Source of the DNA: Clostridiaceae bacterium
GTDB taxonomy: Bacteria > Bacillota > Clostridia > Lachnospirales > Lachnospiraceae
DNA length: 64,000 nt
Assembly: GCA_910575435.1 (NCBI GenBank)
Contig: CAJTGI010000004.1
Span: 62,001-126,000 of the forward strand
Direction: 5' to 3'
Part shown: in pieces, positions 9,210-17,947 of the stretch
How positions within the stretch are numbered: position 1 is the stretch's first letter
Layout: every line of letters starts with the position of its first letter
Made by a program: the position numbers and the translations under genes
The notes under the pieces: generated by a model
The model's input: only the letters and a program-made list of their open reading frames with translations
Databases searched by the model: none
What the model was told of the DNA's origin: nothing

Positions 9210-9575
9210 ATGAAATCAAATGAATCCACAGAAAATTATTTAGAAACCATACTAATCTTAAGCAAGAACCTTCCGGTAGTACGATCTGTAGACATCGCCA
9301 ATGAACTGGGCTTCAAGAAGCCCAGCGTCAGCATTGCCATGAAGAATCTCCGGGAAAAGGGCTATATCACCGTGATGGAGCAGGGATATATCTTCCTCAC
9401 AGACAGTGGCAGGGAAATTGCGGAAATGATCTACGAACGCCATGAATTTCTTACAGATTGGCTGACAGGCATGGGGGTAGATGCAGAAATTGCCGCCCAA
9501 GATGCCTGCCGCATGGAACACGTCATCAGCAAAGAAAGCTTTGACGCTATCAAAAAACACTGTACAAGGCGATGA
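9210..9575 (+). CDS. DtxR/MntR-family metal-dependent regulator
   Basis: 121 residues. The N-terminal winged helix (residues 1-65) reads TENYLETILILSK, VRSVDIANELGFKKPSVSIAMKNLREKGYI, the classic DtxR/MntR DNA-binding helix-turn-helix. Residues 66-121 form the metal-binding dimerisation domain with the expected ligands (ERHEFLTDWL, AQDACRMEHVIS). There is no SH3-like third domain, so the length is closer to MntR than to DtxR. It should bind DNA when loaded with Mn(II) or Fe(II) and repress metal uptake. A GGGGGAAA ribosome site lies upstream of the ATG at 9210. It stands alone on the plus strand, facing trxB convergently. No metal transporter gene is adjacent, so its targets lie elsewhere. 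Confidence 0.85.
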   Translation: MKSNESTENYLETILILSKNLPVVRSVDIANELGFKKPSVSIAMKNLREKGYITVMEQGYIFLTDSGREIAEMIYERHEFLTDWLTGMGVDAEIAAQDACRMEHVISKESFDAIKKHCTRR

Positions 9576-9626
9576 CCAGATGAAGCCCATTGGCTATTCT
9601 GGCATCTTGCCATCATTAATTAATTC

Positions 9627-10538
9627 TCAATGCCCTTCACAGTAAGCACAAGCCGCCAACGCCGCCACGCTCCCATCTGCCACTGCAGTGGTCAGTTGGC
9701 GCACATTCTTCGTCCGGCAGTCCCCCGCTGCAAAAATGCCCGGAATGCTGGTGTGGCAGTTTTCCTCCGCCACCACGTATCCCCCCTCATCCACCTGAAT
9801 CAGAGATGTAAATCCCTGGGTGTCCGGCATCTGCCCCACGGCAACGAACAGCCCTTCCACCGGGAGATCCTTCTCCTCCCCCGTGGCAGTATTGCGAAGA
9901 GTCACCCCCTCCAGATGTTCCTCCCCGGCGATAGCCACCACCTGCTGTTCCAGATGAAAATGCACATTATCCTTTTCCCGCAAAAGCAGTTCCTTCTTCT
10001 TCTCCCCCCGAAAAGCATCTCTGCGATGAATGACAGATACGGTCTTGCAATAATTTGACAGAAAGAGGGCATCCTCCAGGGCTGTGTTTCCACCCCCTAC
10101 CACCGCCACATCCTTTCCCCGAAAAAATGCGCCGTCGCAGGTGGCGCAGTAGGAAACACCCTTTCCGATCAGTTCCTCCTCCCCCTTCACGCCCAGCTTC
10201 CTGTTCACGGCTCCTGCTGCCAGCACAATGCTCCGGCACTCATAAGAATGATCGCCGGCAGATATGACAAAATCTCCCGCCGCCCTCCTCTCAATCCCCG
10301 TACACTTTTCGTACTGGACTTCCGCTCCCAGAGCCTTTGCCTGCTCAAACATATTCGTGGCAAATTCAAACCCGGAGATCTCCTTGATCCCCGGATAGTT
10401 CTCCACCTTGGGAGTGTTGACAATCTGCCCGCCGTAACTCTTCCCCTCCAGAACCAGCACCCGTCTTCCGGCCCGCAGGGCATAGATGGCACTGGAAAGC
10501 CCCGCAGGGCCTGCGCCGATTACAACCACGTCATACAT
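9627..10538 (-). CDS. trxB: Thioredoxin reductase (NADPH)
   Basis: 303 residues. The FAD site GAGPAG is at residues 8-13, the redox-active CATC at 131-134 and the NADPH-binding GGGNTALEDA at 148-157. The C-terminal FAD motif (SIPGIFAAGDCR) is present. It reduces thioredoxin with NADPH in the cytosol. It follows trxA on the same strand with 17 bp between the stop of trxA and this ATG, so the two form a trxA-trxB operon. The ribosome site is AAGGTATGGTGATAAT. Length and motifs are fully normal. Confidence 0.95.
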   Translation of the reverse strand: MYDVVVIGAGPAGLSSAIYALRAGRRVLVLEGKSYGGQIVNTPKVENYPGIKEISGFEFATNMFEQAKALGAEVQYEKCTGIERRAAGDFVISAGDHSYECRSIVLAAGAVNRKLGVKGEEELIGKGVSYCATCDGAFFRGKDVAVVGGGNTALEDALFLSNYCKTVSVIHRRDAFRGEKKKELLLREKDNVHFHLEQQVVAIAGEEHLEGVTLRNTATGEEKDLPVEGLFVAVGQMPDTQGFTSLIQVDEGGYVVAEENCHTSIPGIFAAGDCRTKNVRQLTTAVADGSVAALAACAYCEGH

Positions 10539-10555
10539 ATTATCACCATACCTTA

Positions 10556-10867
10556 CTATTTTCCCATAAATTTCAGGATATCTGCCTTGGGACGAGCGCC
10601 CACCGTGGTATCCACTACTTCCCCATTCTTCACCAGGGCAAGCATGGGAATGCTCATAACGCCGTATTTCTGCGCCAACTCCTGATTCTCATCCACATTG
10701 ACCTTGGCAATCTTCACGTCATCCACTTCCATCGCAATCTCCTCCAGAACCGGCCCCAGCATCTGGCATGGGCCGCACCAGGTCGCCCAGAAGTCAATGA
10801 GCACTGGCAGTTCGGACTGCGTTACCTCCGCCTCGAAATTTTCCTTTGACAAATGTACAATATCCAT
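10556..10867 (-). CDS. trxA: Thioredoxin
   Basis: 103 residues, a complete thioredoxin fold. The active site WCGPC spans residues 30-34 (Cys31, Cys34). The cis-Pro region SIPMLALVKNGEVV follows near residues 73-86. The ATG at 10867 has a strong CAGGAGGG site. It is the upstream gene of the trxA-trxB operon and serves general disulphide reduction. The 220 bp upstream to aspS shows no clear promoter, apart from a weak 4 bp stem with a T-run near 10960-10980 that might end the aspS transcript. Confidence 0.95.
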   Translation of the reverse strand: MDIVHLSKENFEAEVTQSELPVLIDFWATWCGPCQMLGPVLEEIAMEVDDVKIAKVNVDENQELAQKYGVMSIPMLALVKNGEVVDTTVGARPKADILKFMGK

Positions 10868-11090
10868 ATGAATCCCTCCTGATCTAAACTAATATCTACT
10901 CGCGGCTTCTCCGTTCATAGGATGCCAAAACTGTACTATTTACGGCATCACCACTTAAAAAAAACAAGCAATGCTTTACTTCAATAATAACATTCTACTC
11001 TGCCCAGGCCGCACATAGTACCACGGATTTATCATGCCCAATTTACCGCACGTTATCCCATAGGAACTATAAATAATAATTTGCAGTTTC

Positions 11091-12848
11091 TTATTTCCTC
11101 AACTTGATATGGGTCTCCCGAAGCTGGGTCTCGGACACCTCTCCCGGTGCGCCGCACATCAAATCCTGGGCATTTCCATTCATGGGGAAGGGAATGACCT
11201 CCCGAATATTCTCCTCATTGCGGAGAAGCATAATCATCCTGTCCACTCCCGGCGCCATTCCCGCATGGGGCGGCGCACCGAACTGGAATGCACTGTACAG
11301 CGCACCGAACTTCTGCTGCAAATCCTCCTCCGTATATCCCGCAATCTCAAAAGCCTTCACCATCACATCCATATCGTGGTTTCGCACGGCGCCGGAAGAG
11401 AGTTCGATGCCGTTGCACACAATGTCGTACTGGTACGCCAGAATTTCCTCCGGCTCCTTGGCATTCAGTGCCTCCAAGCCTCCCTGGGGCATGGAGAATG
11501 GGTTATGGGTGAATATATATTTCTTCTCCTCCCGGTCATACTCATACATAGGGAAATCATTGATATAGCAGAAGCGGAATGCGTTCTTTTCCAGAAGATC
11601 CAGACGCTCTCCCAACTCTGCCCGAATCTGCCCCGCATAGAGGGAGGCCAATTCCTCCCTGTCAGCGATAAAGAAGATGGTGTCTCCCACTTCCAGTCCC
11701 GCAATATCTTTGATCTCCGTCTTCATGTCCTCCGGGATAAACTTGTCAATGGGCCCCTTATAACTCATATCTTCCTTGACTTCCAGATATCCCAGACCGC
11801 CCATGCCGATAGACTGGGCAAACTTCAATAGTTTCTCATGCTGCCCCTTGGACAGCTTCGCATGCACATTGATAGCACGCACTGTCTTGCCGTGGAAGGG
11901 CTTGAAGGTACATCTCTGGAAGAAATCCGTCACGTCCACGATGCGCAAGGGATTGCGCAAGTCAGGCTTATCCGTGCCAAACTCCAGCATGGCCTGCTTA
12001 TAACTGATTACAGGGTAGGGTGCCTGCGTGACCTTGGCCCCCTCCGGCGCAAACTTCTCAAAGGTGGCAGACAGCACTTCCTCCCCCACTCGGAACACAT
12101 CCTCCTGGGTGGCAAAGCTCATCTCGAAATCCAACTGGTAGAACTCTCCCGGAGAGCGGTCCGCCCTGGCATCCTCATCCCGGAAACAGGGAGCGATCTG
12201 GAAATACTTATCAAATCCAGATGCCATCAATAACTGCTTATACTGCTGAGGCGCCTGGGGCAATGCATAAAATTTCCCCTTGAATTTCCTAGATGGCACG
12301 ATGTAATCCCTAGCTCCCTCCGGGGAGGATGCGCAGAGTATGGGCGTCTGGATTTCCAGAAATCCCATCTCCGTCATCTTTTCCCTGAGATAGGCAATCA
12401 CATTGGAACGGAAAATCATATTGTCCCGCACCTTTGGATTGCGCAAATCCAGATAGCGGTATTTCAGCCGGACATCCTCCCTAGTCTCCTTGGAAGTAAT
12501 AATCTCAAAGGGCAGCTGCCGGTATACCTTGCCCAGAATCTCCACATTGTGGGCTTCCAACTCAATAGTACCCGTGGGAATCTTGGGATTGTAAGTCTCC
12601 TCGTCCCTGATCTGGATCACGCCCTCCACGCTGATGCACTCCTCCCTGGCAATGCCCTCTAGCAACGAGGTATCCCGCATCACCACCTGCATCACGCCAT
12701 ACATATCCCGCAAATCCACGAAGGATACGCCGCCGTGATCTCGGATGTTCTCCACCCACCCGGCAATCTTCAATTTCTGATCCACATCTTTTTCCGTAAT
12801 CTGGTCCATCGTTCTGTCACGATAACTATTTCCTACATTTGTCTGCAT
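11091..12848 (-). CDS. aspS: Aspartyl-tRNA synthetase, bacterial type
   Basis: 585 residues, normal for bacterial AspRS. An N-terminal OB-fold anticodon-binding domain (about residues 15-110) is followed by the class II catalytic core. Motif 2 region PCFRDEDARADRSPGEFYQLDFEMSF and motif 3 near the C-terminus (GAPPHAGMAPGVDRMIMLL) are seen. The bacterial insertion (GAD) domain lies between. It charges tRNA(Asp); in organisms without AsnRS it also makes Asp-tRNA(Asn) for GatCAB. The upstream T-box carries an AAC (Asn) specifier, so I infer this enzyme is the non-discriminating kind. The start at 12848 follows GAAGGAGGAAGACG. Confidence 0.95.
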   Translation of the reverse strand: MQTNVGNSYRDRTMDQITEKDVDQKLKIAGWVENIRDHGGVSFVDLRDMYGVMQVVMRDTSLLEGIAREECISVEGVIQIRDEETYNPKIPTGTIELEAHNVEILGKVYRQLPFEIITSKETREDVRLKYRYLDLRNPKVRDNMIFRSNVIAYLREKMTEMGFLEIQTPILCASSPEGARDYIVPSRKFKGKFYALPQAPQQYKQLLMASGFDKYFQIAPCFRDEDARADRSPGEFYQLDFEMSFATQEDVFRVGEEVLSATFEKFAPEGAKVTQAPYPVISYKQAMLEFGTDKPDLRNPLRIVDVTDFFQRCTFKPFHGKTVRAINVHAKLSKGQHEKLLKFAQSIGMGGLGYLEVKEDMSYKGPIDKFIPEDMKTEIKDIAGLEVGDTIFFIADREELASLYAGQIRAELGERLDLLEKNAFRFCYINDFPMYEYDREEKKYIFTHNPFSMPQGGLEALNAKEPEEILAYQYDIVCNGIELSSGAVRNHDMDVMVKAFEIAGYTEEDLQQKFGALYSAFQFGAPPHAGMAPGVDRMIMLLRNEENIREVIPFPMNGNAQDLMCGAPGEVSETQLRETHIKLRK

Positions 12849-12879
12849 CGTCTTCCTCCTTTATTGCGGACAAACCCTC

Positions 12880-13332
12880 TATCATAAAGAAAAGTTCGCC
12901 CTAAACTATGTTCAGGACGAACTTCCTTCTATCAAGTCCGCGGTACCACCCGAATTACTGTACTCAGTCACTCAACGGTTTTATAAAACCTCGCTCCATA
13001 ACGCAGAGCCTGCGGCGCACCTACTGGAAAAATGTCAATTCTACCATTGTAGAAAAGCATCGCTTTCACTGAAAATTGCAGTGAAAAAACATTTCTCTTT
13101 TCAGATTGCGGCTGCATGCCCGGCAAATATTCCATCATCCCATCACTGCCGGACAAGGGCGCTGGCATCTAAAAAGCCAGCATCCTTGTACAGCGAATAA
13201 TAAGCCTATGCAAAACTTAATTTTCACTGTACTGGAGTGTTATTCGCATCCATTCACTTTGCAGGGTTCCCACCATCCCCCGCTCTCTGGAAACGATAAT
13301 GAACGCTACTTCTCTCCGTCATCGCCATTTAC
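12880..13332 (-). promoter_or_regulatory. T-box riboswitch leader of aspS, specifier AAC (Asn)
   Basis: The conserved T-box GGGTGGTACCGCGG is at 12938-12951 (minus). A Stem I is readable: an AGTA motif near the 5' side followed by GCGTTCATT, pairing with AATGGATGC, then the specifier loop GAA-T-AAC-A. By alignment with the B. subtilis glyQS leader (GAA-A-GGC-A) the specifier is AAC at 13239-13241, an Asn codon, not GAC for Asp. An apical GGTGGGAACC element is also present. Uncharged tRNA(Asn) would thus favour the antiterminator and switch aspS on. Confidence 0.85.
12886..12924 (-). terminator. T-box intrinsic terminator
   Basis: On the minus strand AAGTTCGTCCT pairs with AGGGCGAACTT (stem arms 12892-12902 and 12914-12924) and is followed by TTTTCTTT. 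It competes with the antiterminator that contains the T-box sequence. Confidence 0.85.
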
Positions 13333-13338
13333 GCATAA

Positions 13339-13367
13339 ATTATAGCGGGATTTGCATCGGATGTCAA
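13339..13367 (-). promoter_or_regulatory. Promoter of the T-box/aspS transcript
   Basis: Perfect consensus on the minus strand: TTGACA (13362-13367), 17 bp, TATAAT (13339-13344). The predicted start is about 13331. Confidence 0.9.
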
Positions 13368-13384
13368 CCGTATTCTGCGAGGGA

Positions 13385-14278
13385 TTATATTTTACATTTT
13401 TCTAATATTTCCTTTACCTGTTCCACGGAAAGGGACAGTCTTTCTGCGATTTTATCAATGGTGAAGTCCAGTTCATACAAGATTGCCACTTTACCCTCAA
13501 GTTTGCCCTCAAGTCTACCCTTCGCAATCATCCGATCCGCATAGGTTTCCAATACTTCTCCGCCCATAACTGCATTCACCTCCCGTTTCATCTCTTGATT
13601 TTCCTCAAAGAGATAACTTGCCAGCCTATTTGTAAAGTCTATGATGTTTGACATATCGTATTCATTGAGCAGCCCTTCGTCTCTGGCATCAAGCATTCCC
13701 CGATAGAATGCTTCGTATTCTGCAGAAATCTTGCCCAGAACTTCTTTGCCAGCATGCTCATATTTCATTATAGCGTATGGAATCAAAAAATACAATTGCT
13801 TTCCGATAATGTCGTCTTCCGTGTATTGCTGGACCTTGATGACGGGAACTCGGTATGTCACTGTCGCATTGTCTGGAAAGACGACCTCCATCTGGATCTC
13901 GTCCGGCGTGGTCTTCCCGTGGCGGAGATACAGCACGGCGGATTCCGGGAATCTGATTCTGTATCCCTAGCTTGTTTTTTCTACATTTTCCAGAGCAATG
14001 TGGAAATCATACTCTACCATCCGAAGCGCCATGGTGCCATCGAGACTGCTCTGGCATTCCAAATGGTAGATTTTGCTGCCGATGCGTATGGCGGAGTCGG
14101 TAATCCGTTCAGCTAAGCTATTGCCGTGTTCAGACAGTATATGGTGTTCGCCTGAGAGCAGTTCTATCTTTTCCGTTATCGGATAGTTTTTGCGGAATGC
14201 TTCGTTAATCAGCGGTATGAGCAGATGCGGATTCTTCTCGCACAGCGTGCGGAAAATGTCGTCAAAGAGGTGTGCCAT
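13385..14278 (-). pseudogene. Rpn/PD-(D/E)XK nuclease-family transposase-like gene with one in-frame TAG
   Basis: One frame runs from the ATG at 14278 (MAHLFDDIFRTL, after AAAGGAAATCAG) to 13385 but is broken by a single TAG codon at 13967-13969. The two halves, ending IALENVEKTS and continuing GYRIRFPESAVLYLRHG, are in the same frame and read as one Rpn/PDDEXK_2-type protein of about 297 residues. The N-terminal half has the expected IKSLECQSS-like core (RIGSKIYHLECQSSLDGTM), which carries the nuclease E-x-Q signature. The C-terminal half ends in the usual coiled region (KGRLEGKLEGKVAILYELDFTIDKIAERLSLSVEQVKEIL). The family promotes recombination and is multi-copy in gut Clostridia. No terminal repeats are seen. 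A recent nonsense mutation or readthrough are both possible. Confidence 0.75.
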
Positions 14279-14443
14279 CTGATTTCCTTTCTCTGAAGTA
14301 AGAATATAAACAAACTGTGTTTTTTGTATCATATGACATAATATAGAATTTTGCAAGGGGTGCATTTTATCATTTGCCCCAGTGGGTAAAAATGCACAAC
14401 TAAAAGATTAGAACACGTCATGAAGAACGCGTGAGATTCCAAT

Positions 14444-14479
14444 AAAAAAGGGGATCTGTCACCTATCCCCCTTTTTTTA
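14444..14479 (-). terminator. Intrinsic terminator, works on both strands
   Basis: GGGGAT and ATCCCC arms (14450-14455 and 14465-14470), flanked by A-runs on the left and T-runs on the right, make a hairpin with U-tracts on either strand. On the minus strand it can end the ATPase-TPR operon (14663-17720), about 180 bp downstream of its last stop. The 385 bp between 14278 and 14663 hold nothing else I recognise. Confidence 0.75.
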
Positions 14480-14662
14480 TATGACATCAAACCTTGTCAT
14501 ATTTCACAAAATTAAAATAACCTTTTGTATGTTTCCGATAGAACAAATGGCAATGCGAGAAGGAAAATTTGGCGATATGCAGAAATTATGCGAAACATTT
14601 TGTGCAGGTTTATTTCTTGTCGTCAAATTGCACAATTACTTTTCATGCAAGAACGGCCCTCG

Positions 14663-16423
14663 CTAATCTGCCTTCTCCATGTGAACCCCCAGCCACTGAC
14701 GGAAATCCCCCTGTGGATTTCCGTCAGTGTAGGCAACTTCCAAATTTTCATATACTGTCTGCGTATCCGGGTGATGCTGCCCAAGGATGCGAAGCAAGAT
14801 GGCATATGCCTTGAGATAATAAACCAGTGCCCTTTCAATCTCCCCCTGACTTTGAAATAGCCCGGCCAGATTATTGTAACTGATTGCCGTATCGGGATGC
14901 TCTTCTCCCAATACCTTCTCACTGATTTTCAGGCTTTTTTGATATAGGGCTTCCGCTTCTTGGTACTTTCCCTGTTCCCTATACACTAACGCCAAATTAT
15001 TATAAACAGTTGCCGTGTCGGGATGCTCCTCTCCCAATACTTTCTCGTTAATTTTCAGGCTTTTTTGGCACAGGGCTTCCGCTTCCCGATACTTTCCCTG
15101 ATTATCATACAATTCTGCCAAATTATTATAACTTGTTGCCGTATCGGGATGCTCTTCTCCCAATACCCTCTTTCTGATTTCCAGACTTTTTTGATACAGG
15201 ACTTCTGCTTCTTGATACTTTCCCTGCCTCACATACACTAACGCCAAATTATTATAACTTGTTGCCGTATCGGGATGCTCTTCTCCCAATACCCTCTTTC
15301 TGATTTCCAGACTTTTTTGATACAGGACTTCTGCTTCTTGATACTTTCCCTGCCTCGCATACACTAACGCCAAATTATTATAACTTGTTGCCGTGTCAGG
15401 ATGCTCTTCTCCCAACACTCTCTCACTAATTTTCAGGCTTTTTTGATACAGGGATTCTGCTTCTCGATACTTTCCCTGCTTCTCATACACCCCTGCCAAA
15501 TTATCGTAACTTGTTGCCGTGTCAGGATGCTCTTCTCCCAATACTTTTTCTTTAATTTCCAGACTTTTTTGATACAGGGCTTCCGCTTCCCGGTACCTTC
15601 CTTCACTCTCATACACATTTGCCAAATCATTGTAACTATTTGCCGTATAGGGATGCTCTTCTCCCAATACTTTTTCTATAATTTCCAGACTTTTTTGATA
15701 CAAGTTTTCCGCTTCTTGATACCTTCCCTGCTTCTCATATATGAATGCCAACGCATGATCAATCTCCGTCAGTTCCAGATGTCCATCCCCCAGCAATTTC
15801 TCCTTAGTCTTCCTCGCATAAGAGAGCAATCTTTCACTCACAGCATACTTCGCCTGTTCTTCTGCATCCCAAGCCTGTCCTATCAAGTCATTGACCTGAT
15901 CCATTTCCTCCCGCTTATTTCTCGGCTCCTCCCCGCCAACGATCTCCATCTCTTCTTCCACGAGAGGCACTTCTCCCTGCCCCTGTTCACCTTCCCCTTC
16001 CGTCTCATATCCCGGAAAGGCAATCCGAAGTTTGATAAAGGAATAGAAATCATACGCCCCGGTAGCCAACCTCTCATCCCCATAGGGCGTGGTCAGGAAA
16101 ATAAAATTCTTCCCCAGCCCCTCAATCATATCCCTGCTGAAATTCAGGCGGCGCAATCCCTCTTCCTCCTGAATGGCCAGATGGAGATTGACGACAAAGA
16201 ACACCTGGGTCTCCGGGAACTTGGCAGCCCATGCCTGCAAATCCTGAAAGGAATAGTCACCGGGATGCTGCCGATAATCATATACTTCCACCATGCCCCG
16301 CCCATAGATTCCAGCGATTTCTTCCTGCATCTCCTCGTCGGCCACCACCAGATAAATCCCCTGTTCTGATTCATTTACGATCCAGCCCAATGACCGATAT
16401 CCTTCCTGATTGCTCTCCGCCAT
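14663..16423 (-). CDS. TPR protein with N-terminal STAND-associated-type domain
   Basis: 586 residues. Residues 1-145 form an alpha/beta domain (VFFVVNLHLAIQEEEGLRRLNFSRD, FIFLTTPYGDERLATGAYDFYSFIKLRIAF). Its final 'do not fit, cannot reach the DNA-end' pattern resembles the P-loop-less domain that precedes TPRs in some STAND-type proteins. Residues 205-570 hold eight 42-residue kinesin-light-chain-type TPRs (NLALVYxRQGKYQEAExLYQKSLEIxxxVLGEEHPDTATSYN). The start ATG at 16423 lies one base after the TAG of the ATPase gene (TAGgATG), so translation is coupled. The TPR array would bind a partner or ligand. Together the two proteins look like a STAND NTPase cut into ATPase and sensor halves. The function is unknown; defence or signalling are the likeliest roles. 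Confidence 0.7.
   Translation of the reverse strand: MAESNQEGYRSLGWIVNESEQGIYLVVADEEMQEEIAGIYGRGMVEVYDYRQHPGDYSFQDLQAWAAKFPETQVFFVVNLHLAIQEEEGLRRLNFSRDMIEGLGKNFIFLTTPYGDERLATGAYDFYSFIKLRIAFPGYETEGEGEQGQGEVPLVEEEMEIVGGEEPRNKREEMDQVNDLIGQAWDAEEQAKYAVSERLLSYARKTKEKLLGDGHLELTEIDHALAFIYEKQGRYQEAENLYQKSLEIIEKVLGEEHPYTANSYNDLANVYESEGRYREAEALYQKSLEIKEKVLGEEHPDTATSYDNLAGVYEKQGKYREAESLYQKSLKISERVLGEEHPDTATSYNNLALVYARQGKYQEAEVLYQKSLEIRKRVLGEEHPDTATSYNNLALVYVRQGKYQEAEVLYQKSLEIRKRVLGEEHPDTATSYNNLAELYDNQGKYREAEALCQKSLKINEKVLGEEHPDTATVYNNLALVYREQGKYQEAEALYQKSLKISEKVLGEEHPDTAISYNNLAGLFQSQGEIERALVYYLKAYAILLRILGQHHPDTQTVYENLEVAYTDGNPQGDFRQWLGVHMEKAD
15121..15372. repeat. Two adjacent 126 bp tandem copies in the TPR gene
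   Basis: Copies at 15121-15246 and 15247-15372 differ at a single base (A/G near position 111 of the unit), encoding two TPRs that differ only by Val/Ala. The flanking units are more diverged. Recent unequal exchange is the simple reading. Confidence 0.9.
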
Positions 16424-16424
16424 C

Positions 16425-17720
16425 CTATTCCAAACCCTGCCCTTTCAAAAATTGTATCACCAGAGGATGGACATTATGCCACCTCTTCCCATTGTATTCC
16501 AGCACCACCGATGCCTGGAGCATTTTCAGCAGCATTTCCTTATCTTCAATCTGCTCTTTGTTCCCCTGGTAAATATTCTCCAAAAATCCATAATCCTTTT
16601 TCTCAATCCGCCGGGTCAGAGAAGACTTCAACTCTTCCAGCGCACGACCGGCATCCTCCATGGAAATGGTCTCGCTCTCCCTGCGCACCGCCCTCTTTGC
16701 CGATGCAAAAATCACTGCAAACAAATCCCGCAGGGAACCACCCGTACTCTGGATCAGTTTTTTTAATACATCCTTTTCGAACAAGTCCAACTTGGCACGT
16801 TTTGCCACGATCTCTTCAATAACGTCAATGCCGTCATCAAAATCCCCTCCCTCTATCTTTTGAATCTTAATCATGGGGAGGGTTTTGGTCACGAAATAAC
16901 TCTCCATGGCAGAAAATCTGGCGTCATAGGAAAGGCTGATGGGAAAAGTATAGATGACTTGAAAATTCATTCCTGAAAGAAGTGCCGCATAATTATAAAA
17001 TACTTTCCATGCCACCTCCGGATCCAATTTATCCAGATCCTCAAAAATAATAATAGGACGCTTGCCCTCTTTTTTCCTAGCAATTTCCCCTGAAATATCC
17101 CCCAATATTTTAATCCATTCCCCAGAGCGAGTATGAATCTTTTTCCGATATTCCTTTCTGGATTCCTCATTGTATTTCAAATCTGTCTTAATTTTAGCAA
17201 AGATATTGAAAAGATTTGTGAAAATCCCCGTACCAGCGGACATCCCCGCTTCCAGAGAAGCGGCTTCCACCTCCTGGGATACCGTAATCTCCGTTCCCTC
17301 ACACCAGAAATCCTCTATTTCCCCCACCATATTCCAACCCAGTTCACACCCTGATTCTTCTGCCATTTTTACCAGAGCCTCCCCCATCAGGATAAAAAGG
17401 TCGGAGTGTACCATATTAAGCAAATCCAAATCCAGACTACAGTGAATCGTTCTCACATAATAGCCATCACTAGCCAGTCTCTCGGACATCCTGTTCAGTT
17501 CCGTGCTTTTCCCGCAACCCCTGTGCCCCAGCAGCAGAAATGCCATGCACTCCTGGGACTCACGGCAAGCGTCATAAATATCTTCTATAGGAGAATCATA
17601 TTTATCGCTAGTGCGAAACTCCATCGTATCCTTGCAGTAAAATTCCTCCATCTGATCCCCCTGCAATGGTGCCGGGGAAAAGGCATTGATAATTTCTGAA
17701 ACCTGCCTTGCATATTTCAT
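16425..17720 (-). CDS. P-loop ATPase (AAA/STAND-like), partner of TPR protein
   Basis: 431 residues. The Walker A motif GHRGCGKS is at residues 65-72. A Walker B strand PIIIFEDLDKLD lies near residues 225-236. Later come the sensor-like YTFPISLSYDARF and a winged-helix-like C-terminus (LKMLQASVVLEYNGKRWHNVHPLVIQFLKGQ), as in AAA/STAND ATPases. The N-terminus has a short substrate-like region (FYCKDTMEFRTSDKYDSPI). It begins a two-gene operon with the TPR gene, separated by one base. The start at 17720 follows TAGGAGGAGCATGCA. The 17725-17945 leader has a small dyad (AAGTGAG/CTCACTT, 17767-17785) that could be an operator. The ATPase probably switches the pair on or off after nucleotide exchange. 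Confidence 0.75.
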   Translation of the reverse strand: MKYARQVSEIINAFSPAPLQGDQMEEFYCKDTMEFRTSDKYDSPIEDIYDACRESQECMAFLLLGHRGCGKSTELNRMSERLASDGYYVRTIHCSLDLDLLNMVHSDLFILMGEALVKMAEESGCELGWNMVGEIEDFWCEGTEITVSQEVEAASLEAGMSAGTGIFTNLFNIFAKIKTDLKYNEESRKEYRKKIHTRSGEWIKILGDISGEIARKKEGKRPIIIFEDLDKLDPEVAWKVFYNYAALLSGMNFQVIYTFPISLSYDARFSAMESYFVTKTLPMIKIQKIEGGDFDDGIDVIEEIVAKRAKLDLFEKDVLKKLIQSTGGSLRDLFAVIFASAKRAVRRESETISMEDAGRALEELKSSLTRRIEKKDYGFLENIYQGNKEQIEDKEMLLKMLQASVVLEYNGKRWHNVHPLVIQFLKGQGLE

Positions 17721-17869
17721 TGCATGCTCCTCCTAGTGAAACATTTCTATTTCTCCAATTTCTGATAAGTGAGCCAAACTCACTTTCGTTATATGAACAA
17801 CCCGCATTACAAATGCGAAAATCTTATATTATCATACCATAATCCATCATCCCCCACAAGTCAATATCC

Positions 17870-17898
17870 TTGCCGTCCCATAGTTAATATGATATGAT
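17870..17898 (+). promoter_or_regulatory. Promoter of the MATE gene
   Basis: TTGCCG (17870-17875), 17 bp, TATGAT (17893-17898), followed 50 bp later by the ATG at 17948. Confidence 0.55.
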
Positions 17899-17947
17899 AG
17901 GCAATCATGAATACACAGTTTTTAATATAAGCAAGGGAGGATAGCAC

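Noticed and set aside
13385-14278. Two separate small genes.
   Set aside because: The second half has no ribosome site and continues the first in the same frame after one TAG; a single broken gene explains both.
14950-15750. Regular repeats that could look like a CRISPR array.
   Set aside because: Units are 126 bp, coding, in frame and translate to TPRs; there are no spacers.
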